Assembly (NCBI GenBank): GCA_934635545.1
Contig: CAKTZN010000043.1
Coordinates: 1 to 11,789 of the forward strand
Length of the DNA stretch: 11,789 nt
Reading direction: 5' to 3'
Origin: an uncultured Oscillospiraceae bacterium
GTDB lineage: Bacteria; Bacillota; Clostridia; Oscillospirales; Oscillospiraceae
In this document: piece after piece, positions 5,910 to 10,422 of the stretch
Layout of the letters: every line of letters begins with the position of its first letter
Position numbering within the stretch: position 1 is the first letter of the stretch
Notes under the pieces: model-generated
Told to the model about the DNA's origin: nothing
Databases searched by the model: none
Seen by the model: only the letters and a program-made list of their open reading frames with translations
Made by a program: the position numbers and the translations under genes

Positions 5910-6902
5910 ATGTCATACGATGGCCGCATCATGCGCCAGGCGCTGGTTCGCTTTGACGAGGACAAGCAGCGCCGCGCCGCGGAGTTCGCCCGGCGGCGTG
6001 ACCGCCTGTACCAGGCCGAGCCCCGCCTGAAGGAGATCGAGCAGCAGCTCCGCGCCACCATGCCCAAGCTGATCTCCTCGGCCCTGCGCCGGGGCACCGA
6101 TCCGCTGCCCGCCGTCCGGGTGCTGCGGGACGAGAATCTGGCCCTGCAGCGTGAGTGCGCCCAACTGCTGACGGGCATGGGCTACCCCGCCGACTATCTG
6201 GAGGAGCAGCCCGCCTGCCCTCTGTGCGGCGATACCGGGTATCACGACGGCCAGGTGTGCCGCTGCCTGCGGGAGTACTATAAGCGGGCCCAGCTCTCCG
6301 AGCTGTCCCAAATGCTGGATCTGGGCAGCCAGAGCTTCGAGACCTTCTCCTTTGACTGGTACAGCGACGAACGGGGAGAGCGGAAGCGGTCGCCCCGCGA
6401 GAATATGGAGCGCAATTTCGACATCTGCCAGGACTACGCCCGGCACTTCTCCATGGCGGCGGACAACCTGCTGCTGACGGGCCAGCCGGGCCTGGGCAAG
6501 ACCTTCCTGTCTGCCAGCATCGCCCGGGTGGTCAGCGACCGGGGCTTCAGCGTGGTGTACGACACAGCGGAGCACATCTTCGCCCAGATGGAGGAGGAGA
6601 AGTTCCGCCCCGACGAGACCTCCGCCGCCTGCGAGGATGTGCGGCGCTATATGAACTGCGACCTGCTGATCGTGGACGATCTGGGCACGGAGATGGTCAC
6701 CAGCTTCGTCCAGAGCGCCCTGTACCAACTGGTGAACGGACGGCTGCTGGCGGGAAAGAAGACGGTGATCAACACCAATCTGGCGCCCCATCAACTGGGT
6801 GAGCGCTATTCACCCCAGGTGCAGTCCCGTCTGGAGGGCGAGTACCGGGTGCTGCCCTTCTTCGGCGACGACATCCGCAAGCTGCGCCGGAGACAGATGT
6901 GA
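5910..6902 (+). CDS. dnaI: Replicative helicase loader, DnaI/DnaC-type AAA+ ATPase
   Basis: This 330-residue protein would load the replicative helicase onto DNA. The N-terminal half is helical and charged, followed by a zinc-binding cluster CPLC...CRC (Cys103, 106, 117, 119), as in DnaI-type loaders. The AAA+ part has Walker A GQPGLGKT (191-198), Walker B LLIVDDLG (252-259), sensor 1 around NTN (288-290) and a likely arginine finger in QSRLEGEY (Arg307). The start ATG has AAGGAGG with about 7 bases of spacing. IstB transposition helpers share the ATPase fold, but the zinc cluster and the adjacent DnaD-like gene favour a chromosomal loader. The gene is followed at once by an intrinsic terminator. 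Confidence 0.9.
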   Translation: MSYDGRIMRQALVRFDEDKQRRAAEFARRRDRLYQAEPRLKEIEQQLRATMPKLISSALRRGTDPLPAVRVLRDENLALQRECAQLLTGMGYPADYLEEQPACPLCGDTGYHDGQVCRCLREYYKRAQLSELSQMLDLGSQSFETFSFDWYSDERGERKRSPRENMERNFDICQDYARHFSMAADNLLLTGQPGLGKTFLSASIARVVSDRGFSVVYDTAEHIFAQMEEEKFRPDETSAACEDVRRYMNCDLLIVDDLGTEMVTSFVQSALYQLVNGRLLAGKKTVINTNLAPHQLGERYSPQVQSRLEGEYRVLPFFGDDIRKLRRRQM

Positions 6903-6923
6903 TGAATTGTATAAGATATCATG

Positions 6924-6954
6924 AAAAGAACCGCCGTCCCCGGCGGTTCTTTTT
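6924..6954 (+). terminator. Intrinsic terminator after dnaI
   Basis: Stem AGAACCGCC/GGCGGTTCT (6927-6935/6942-6950) with a 6-base loop and a T-run. The A-run on the 5' side may allow it to work in both directions. It is one of five near-identical hairpins in the window. Confidence 0.92.
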
Positions 6955-6989
6955 GCGCGCGGAAGCGCTGCGTTTTTACCCAAGGCTTG

Positions 6990-6998
6990 TGGTATCGT
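6990..6998 (+). promoter_or_regulatory. Possible extended -10 promoter for noc
   Basis: CTTGTGGTATCGTAC carries a TGG-TATCGT element, similar to the TTGTGGTAT context upstream of zapA and mnmE, and TTTTACC lies about 10 bases before it, as for mnmE. The hexamer is imperfect, so the call is tentative. It would leave a leader of about 95 bases before noc. Confidence 0.4.
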
Positions 6999-7101
6999 AC
7001 TCCTACCGGTACAACGGATAGATTTTTTTCGTGCATCCGACGCAAATCGCCGCCTTCCGCGGCCACCCTGCCGTACAATGGGAAAAAAGGAGGGAACCGC
7101 C

Positions 7102-7914
7102 ATGAAAAACCGCCGAAAGGGTGATTTTCTGTCCACCCGTGTCCAATACATCTCCCTGTCCCGCCTGACGCCCAATCCCCAGCAGCCCCGCCGCAGCTTT
7201 GACGAGGCGGCGCTGCGTGAGCTGGCCGAAAGCATCCGGGCCTACGGCATTCTGCAGCCGCTGACGGTGCGCCGGGTAGGGGAGGGGTATCAGCTCATCG
7301 CCGGAGAGCGCCGTATGCGGGCCGCCCGCATCGCCGGACTGCGGGAGGTGCCGTGTCTCGTGGCCCAGGTGGACGAGCAGGACGCCGGGATGCTGGCTCT
7401 GATCGAGAATCTCCAGCGCCGGGATCTGGACTGCTTCGAGGAGGCCGCCGCCATCGCCCGGCTCATCAGCCGCTACGGTCTCAGCCAGGAGCAGGCGGCG
7501 GAAAAGCTGGGGAAGTCCCAGTCCGCCGTGGCCAACAAGCTGCGGCTGCTGCGCCTGTCGGAGCCAGTGCGCCAGGGCTTGCGGCAGGCGGGCCTGACCG
7601 AGCGTCACGCCCGGGCGCTGCTGCGGCTGCCGGACGAGACGGCCCAGCTTTCGGCGTTGGCCGTCATCGCCGCCCGGGGCTGGAACGTGGCCCAGACCGA
7701 GAGCTACGTGGAGCGGCTGCTGACGGAGGCGCCTGTCCCCCAGCGCCCCGCCACCTACATCATCAAGGACGTGCGGCTGTTCCTCAACAGCATCGACCGC
7801 AGCCTGCAGGTCATGCGCCAGAGCGGCGTCAATGCGGACCTGGGCCGCCGGGACACCGACAGCGAGATCCTGCTGACCATCCGCATTCCCAAGCAGCGAA
7901 GCGTAAGAGCCTGA
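7102..7914 (+). CDS. noc: ParB/Spo0J family protein, nucleoid occlusion (Noc) type
   Basis: This 270-residue protein would bind specific DNA sites, slide as a CTP-dependent clamp, and keep division septa off the nucleoid. Motifs are NPQQPRR (25-31), the CTP-binding LIAGERRMRAA (66-75), ENLQRRDLD (102-110) and a helix-turn-helix LSQEQAAEKLGKSQSAVANKLRLL (127-150). The KSQSxVANKLRLLRL wording and the C-terminal IKDVRLFLNSIDRSLQVMRQSGV (221-243) resemble Noc more than Spo0J/ParB. The N-terminus lacks an obvious amphipathic membrane helix like the one described for B. subtilis Noc. I chose the ATG at 7102 because AAGGAGGG lies 6 bases upstream; an earlier in-frame ATG at 7078 would swallow that site. 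No parA precedes it. I found no clear parS or Noc-binding palindrome in the window. Confidence 0.85.
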   Translation: MKNRRKGDFLSTRVQYISLSRLTPNPQQPRRSFDEAALRELAESIRAYGILQPLTVRRVGEGYQLIAGERRMRAARIAGLREVPCLVAQVDEQDAGMLALIENLQRRDLDCFEEAAAIARLISRYGLSQEQAAEKLGKSQSAVANKLRLLRLSEPVRQGLRQAGLTERHARALLRLPDETAQLSALAVIAARGWNVAQTESYVERLLTEAPVPQRPATYIIKDVRLFLNSIDRSLQVMRQSGVNADLGRRDTDSEILLTIRIPKQRSVRA

Positions 7915-7933
7915 GCGCATAGGAGAGAGAGCA

Positions 7934-7963
7934 AAAAGGACCGCCCGTGGGCGGTTCTTTTTG
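7934..7963 (+). terminator. Intrinsic terminator after noc
   Basis: Stem GGACCGCC/GGCGGTTC (one G-T pair) around loop CGTG, followed by TTTTT. The 11 bases TGCGGTAGTCG (7966-7976) just downstream recur after the terminator at 8400-8428. Confidence 0.9.
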
Positions 7964-8003
7964 CGTGCGGTAGTCGCCCCGCCGCATAATGGCCGCCCTA
8001 CCG

Positions 8004-8032
8004 TTGACATTTACTGAACCCACCTTTATACT
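8004..8032 (+). promoter_or_regulatory. Sigma-A promoter of the zinc-ribbon protein gene
   Basis: TTGACA (8004-8009) and TATACT (8027-8032) are separated by 17 bases, close to consensus. The -10 is 30 bases before the ATG at 8063, leaving a leader of about 20-25 bases with AAAGGGAGG. Confidence 0.88.
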
Positions 8033-8062
8033 GAAAATATCAGTACAAAGGGAGGTTTGAGG

Positions 8063-8395
8063 ATGGAAGCTTACAAAATTTGTCCCCAGTGCGGCACGCA
8101 TAACGACCCGCAAAGCGGTCTGTGTACCAAATGCCAGAAAACATTGGTGGATGTGCCGGTGTCCGGCGACCTTTCCAAGGTGAAGCCGGGGAAGAATCCG
8201 GTGGCGCAGATCCTGAAGGTCTGCGCTGTGGTGATCTACGTTTTTGCCGCCGTGTCCGGTCTTATAGAAGTAATCAATTATGGCGGCATATTCTTTTTGC
8301 TGCGGGACTGGGTGCTCGGCTTCATGGCGGGAACGCTGCTGCTGGGCTTTTCCGAGGTCATTCGCCTGCTGCACGAGATCAATCAGAAAAAATAA
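8063..8395 (+). CDS. Small zinc-ribbon membrane protein, function unknown
   Basis: This 110-residue protein has a cytoplasmic-type zinc ribbon at its start (CPQCG, Cys7/Cys10, and CTKC, Cys21/Cys24), a polar linker, then two hydrophobic segments at about 48-70 and 74-100, interrupted by RDW at 81-83. It ends in a charged tail. I recognise no named family. Zinc ribbon plus membrane helices is a common design for small Firmicutes proteins of unknown role. I chose the ATG at 8063, 7 bases after GGGAGG; an in-frame TTG at 8057 overlaps the spacer. The gene has its own promoter and terminator, so it is a single-gene unit. Confidence 0.85.
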   Translation: MEAYKICPQCGTHNDPQSGLCTKCQKTLVDVPVSGDLSKVKPGKNPVAQILKVCAVVIYVFAAVSGLIEVINYGGIFFLLRDWVLGFMAGTLLLGFSEVIRLLHEINQKK

Positions 8396-8399
8396 AATC

Positions 8400-8428
8400 A
8401 AAAGAACCGCCCAAGGGCGGTTCTTTTT
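8400..8428 (+). terminator. Intrinsic terminator after the zinc-ribbon gene
   Basis: Stem AAGAACCGCC/GGCGGTTCTT (8402-8411/8416-8425) with loop CAAG and a T-run. It starts within 5 bases of the stop codon. Confidence 0.92.
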
Positions 8429-8461
8429 GTATGCGGTAGTCGGCTTCGGAAACCGTGCGTA

Positions 8462-8485
8462 GGGGCCGATGCCCTCATCGGCCCG
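8462..8485. repeat. Short GC-rich palindromic repeat (REP-like)
   Basis: Stem GGGCCGATG/CATCGGCCC (8463-8471/8476-8484) with loop CCCT, preceded by GTAG. Same GATG-N4-CATC core as the units at 1592 and 1649. Confidence 0.8.
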
Positions 8486-8511
8486 CACGACCGACGATGG
8501 CAGTTCCGGAA

Positions 8512-8547
8512 TACGGCGGGGCGATGTGGGCATCGCCCCCTACGAAC
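8512..8547. repeat. Short GC-rich palindromic repeat, twin of 1592-1627
   Basis: Same 9-bp stem and same flanks as 1592-1627, differing at two loop positions only (34/36). It lies 27 bases after the preceding unit. Confidence 0.87.
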
Positions 8548-8570
8548 CGACCACCGATGGTGCTCCGCAG

Positions 8571-8588
8571 GGCGGGGTGCACCCCGCC
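8571..8588. repeat. 18-bp perfect palindrome before the 55-aa gene's stop
   Basis: GGCGGGGTGCACCCCGCC is a gapless perfect palindrome, 4 bases from the end of the minus-strand gene at 8592. It may act as a transcript end structure for that gene, though no U-tract follows on the minus strand; it may equally be another REP-like unit. Confidence 0.7.
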
Positions 8589-8591
8589 GTC

Positions 8592-8759
8592 TTAATCTCC
8601 GGTGGATTCTTTTTTGCTGATGGCTTCCATGGCCAACTCACCGGCCAGGCGGAACAGTGCGTCCTCAATGGTTTGTTCTGTCGTCTTTCCTACATTATTC
8701 CCGATCTTACGGTAAAAATCGTACAGGAAGTCTTCAAGTGTGATCGTAAGCTGCTTCAT
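8592..8759 (-). CDS. 55-residue protein, possibly ribbon-helix-helix
   Basis: This short gene has an ATG at 8757-8759, an excellent AAGGAGGG 6 bases upstream, and a TAA stop. The peptide begins MKQLTITLEDFLYDFYRKIG, continues with KTTEQTIEDALFRLAGELAMEAISKK and ends ESTGD. A short strand (KQLTITLED) followed by two helices is the layout of ribbon-helix-helix DNA-binding proteins such as small repressors and antitoxins; this is inferred from the pattern only. No toxin-like partner overlaps it. It is divergent from the XRE regulator at 8884 and shares its upstream region. Promoter: TGA-TATACT on the minus strand at 8786-8791. Confidence 0.78.
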   Translation of the reverse strand: MKQLTITLEDFLYDFYRKIGNNVGKTTEQTIEDALFRLAGELAMEAISKKESTGD

Positions 8760-8785
8760 ATGCGTCCCTCCTTATTGGTCATCCA

Positions 8786-8867
8786 AGTATATCACAGATT
8801 ACCCTTGTAGTACAGCTACATGGACTATTTTTTCGTAAAAACTCCATATAATGACCGTACAGCGACA
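8786..8867. promoter_or_regulatory. Divergent control region with back-to-back -10 boxes and operator-like repeats
   Basis: Minus-strand -10 TATACT (8786-8791, with a TGA extension) serves the 55-aa gene. Plus-strand TATAAT (8847-8852) serves the XRE gene; its -35 is weak. Between them TGTAG-TACAG-CTACA (8806-8820) is an inverted repeat. GTACAGCTACA (8810-8820) recurs as GTACAGCGACA (8857-8867, 10/11) just past the plus -10. This placement fits an operator pair for autoregulation by one of the two encoded DNA-binding proteins (inferred). Confidence 0.55.
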
Positions 8868-8883
8868 GGGACGGTGATGGAGT

Positions 8884-9123
8884 GTGAAGCTGAACGAAGC
8901 GGTCAGCCGGCGGCTGACAGAGCTGCTGGCGGAAAAGAACATGACGCAGTATCAGCTTTTCCTGAAAAGCGGTGTGCCGAAATCCACCATTGGCAATGTG
9001 GTCAACTGTGCCTATGATTCAGTGAAGTTGCGGGTGCTGCATGAGCTGTGCCAGGGGTTGGCCATAGGGCTGGACGAATTTTTTGCCTCGCCCCTGTTCC
9101 GCGAGGAGAATTTAGAACCATAA
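8884..9123 (+). CDS. XRE (Cro/C1-type) helix-turn-helix regulator
   Basis: This 79-residue DNA-binding protein is almost entirely one HTH domain: LNEAVSRRLTELLAEKNMTQYQLFLKSGVPKSTIGNVVN, with the recognition helix around 33-41, then helices VKLRVLHELCQGLAIGLDEFF. There is no sensor or dimerisation extension, so it resembles small autoregulators in which binding alone sets control. The start is a GTG at 8884 with a modest GGTGATGG just upstream; no in-frame ATG would keep the domain intact. It faces the 55-aa gene and ends directly before a strong terminator, so it forms a single-gene unit. Confidence 0.88.
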   Translation: MKLNEAVSRRLTELLAEKNMTQYQLFLKSGVPKSTIGNVVNCAYDSVKLRVLHELCQGLAIGLDEFFASPLFREENLEP

Positions 9124-9130
9124 AAGCGCA

Positions 9131-9164
9131 AAAAGAACCGCCCGTGGGCGGTTCTTTTCTTTTT
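9131..9164 (+). terminator. Intrinsic terminator after the XRE gene
   Basis: A perfect 12-bp stem AAAAGAACCGCC/GGCGGTTCTTTT (9131-9142/9147-9158) with loop CGTG and a further T-run to 9164. Confidence 0.93.
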
Positions 9165-9188
9165 CGCAAAAAAATTTCAAATCCCCAC

Positions 9189-9226
9189 TTGACAAACTCA
9201 CACTAGTGAGTATAATTCACTAGTGA
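9189..9226 (+). promoter_or_regulatory. padR promoter with PadR-type operator
   Basis: TTGACA (9189-9194), a 16-base spacer and TATAAT (9211-9216) form a near-consensus promoter. CACTAGTGA (9201-9209) and TCACTAGTG (9217-9225) form perfect 9-bp inverted arms around the -10, and each contains the palindrome CACTAGTG. An added ACTCA (9196-9200) precedes the left arm. A repressor bound here would block RNA polymerase directly; autorepression by the PadR protein encoded just downstream is the usual arrangement. Confidence 0.85.
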
Positions 9227-9251
9227 CAAGAGAAACAAAGGAGCGAAGCCC

Positions 9252-9581
9252 ATGAACAGCCAATATAAGAAAGGCGTGCTGGAGCTGTGCGTCCTGTCGA
9301 TGCTGAAAAAGCGGGATTGCTACGGCTATGAGATCTCCGAATTTCTGTCCCAGCACATCGACATTGCGGACGGAACGGTGTACCCGCTGCTGCGGAAGCT
9401 GAAGGTCGACGGCCTGCTGACCACCTACCTGCAGGAGGAGAGCGGCGGCCCTCCCCGGAAATACTACAAGCTGACGGAGCTGGGCCGGGACGTGTACCGG
9501 ATGGATCGTACAGAGTATCTGCGCTTCGCCCACGCGGTGGAGGATTTGCTGAAGGAGGATGAGACACATGACGAAAACTGA
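9252..9581 (+). CDS. PadR family transcriptional regulator
   Basis: This 109-residue PadR protein has a winged-helix domain: YKKGVLELCVLSMLKKRDCYGYEISEFL (5-32), the DGTVYPLLRKLKVDGLLTTY recognition region (40-59), the wing ESGGPPRKYYKLTELGR (63-79), then a C-terminal helix for dimerisation. Its small size fits the PadR-s2 class, which often pairs with DUF1700/HAAS membrane proteins. The ATG has AAAGGAG 8 bases upstream. The end overlaps the next gene by 14 bp. It likely represses its own operon through the operator at 9201-9225; the ligand or signal is unknown. Confidence 0.95.
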   Translation: MNSQYKKGVLELCVLSMLKKRDCYGYEISEFLSQHIDIADGTVYPLLRKLKVDGLLTTYLQEESGGPPRKYYKLTELGRDVYRMDRTEYLRFAHAVEDLLKEDETHDEN

Positions 9582-10296
9582 ATTTCTGACGGAGCTGGCC
9601 CATGAGCTGGAAAAGCGCAATGTGGCCGACGCCGCCGATATCATGGAGGAATACGAGCAGCACTTTGCCTTCAAGCTGGCGGACGGCTACTCCCAGGAGG
9701 AGATCGCCGCCAAGCTGGGCGCGCCCGCGGCGCTGGCCGCCCAGTTCGAGACGGCGGAGACCCCAAACCGCCCCGGCGCGGGCAGCCGCGTGCTGACGCG
9801 GATCGGCCTGGGCCTGACGGAGCTGTTTGGCGGACTGCTGTTCCTGCTGCTGGCGGGGTGGGGCCTGGTGATGGCCGCGGCGGCGGTGGCCTGCGGCGCG
9901 GGCGCCGTGTGTCTGCTGGCAAAACTGGGGCTGTTCGGCCTGATTCCCGCCATGCCCTATGGCTGCGCGGTGCTGTTGGCGTTGACGCTGCTGGCGCTGG
10001 GCGTGCTGTTCGCCGTGGGCTGCGTGTGGTTCGCCGCCTTTCTGCGGCAGTTGGCGCGTGCCTTTGGCCGCTTCCGCTACAATACGCTGGCCCGCAGCAG
10101 GGGCTGTGCCGCGCTGCCGCCGCTGCCTGCCGCGCCGCAGTTCTCCGGCAAGAGCAAGCGCACCCTGCGCCGCGTGGCCCTGACTGCGCTGATCGGCTTC
10201 GCCGCCTGCTTCGTGCTGACGGTGATCGTCTCCATGATCACCGCCGGAGCCCTCCCGTTCTGGCACGTCTGGGGCTGGTTCGGCTATCAGGAATAA
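9568..10296 (+). CDS. DUF1700 (HAAS domain) membrane protein
   Basis: This 242-residue protein starts with the HAAS pattern FLTELAHELEKRNVADAADIMEEYEQHFAFKLADGYSQEEIAAKLGAPAALAAQF (about 6-60), which is typical of the partner of PadR regulators. Hydrophobic segments follow at about 82-118 (one or two helices), 131-158 and 203-226, with a basic loop at 159-202. I chose the ATG at 9568, 9 bases after AAGGAGG; the earlier ATG at 9559 directly abuts that site. Overlap with padR suggests translational coupling. These proteins are thought to act with PadR in envelope stress or membrane control, but the biochemical role is unclear. The DUF4097 adhesin-like gene that often follows is absent; a terminator comes at once. 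Confidence 0.9.
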   Translation: MTKTEFLTELAHELEKRNVADAADIMEEYEQHFAFKLADGYSQEEIAAKLGAPAALAAQFETAETPNRPGAGSRVLTRIGLGLTELFGGLLFLLLAGWGLVMAAAAVACGAGAVCLLAKLGLFGLIPAMPYGCAVLLALTLLALGVLFAVGCVWFAAFLRQLARAFGRFRYNTLARSRGCAALPPLPAAPQFSGKSKRTLRRVALTALIGFAACFVLTVIVSMITAGALPFWHVWGWFGYQE

Positions 10297-10298
10297 GG

Positions 10299-10326
10299 AA
10301 AAGAACCGCCCCGGCGGTTCTTTTTT
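10299..10326 (+). terminator. Intrinsic terminator after the DUF1700 gene
   Basis: Arms AAGAACCGCC/GGCGGTTCTT (10301-10310/10313-10322) with a minimal CC centre (so the innermost pairs must open), then a T-run. It starts 2 bases after the stop codon. Confidence 0.9.
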
Positions 10327-10374
10327 GCTTATGTCTCCCACTTGAAACATCTGCTTTTCTTTTACCGGCACTTG

Positions 10375-10383
10375 TGGTATACT
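10375..10383 (+). promoter_or_regulatory. Extended -10 promoter for mnmE
   Basis: CTTGTGGTATACTGC holds TGG-TATACT (10375-10383) 39 bases before the mnmE ATG. The -35 position is T-rich and not consensus, in keeping with an extended -10 promoter. Confidence 0.7.
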
Positions 10384-10422
10384 GCTATTTGTAAGACTAT
10401 GCGCATAAGGGAGGTCGTTCCC

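Noticed and set aside
6902..7101. parS or Noc-binding site near noc
   Set aside because: I looked for TGTTCCACGTGGAACA-like and CCCGGG-centred palindromes here and elsewhere in the window and found none convincing.
8469..8810. 113-residue plus-strand frame
   Set aside because: It begins inside REP-like palindromes and is antisense to the 55-aa gene, which has a much better ribosome binding site and promoter.
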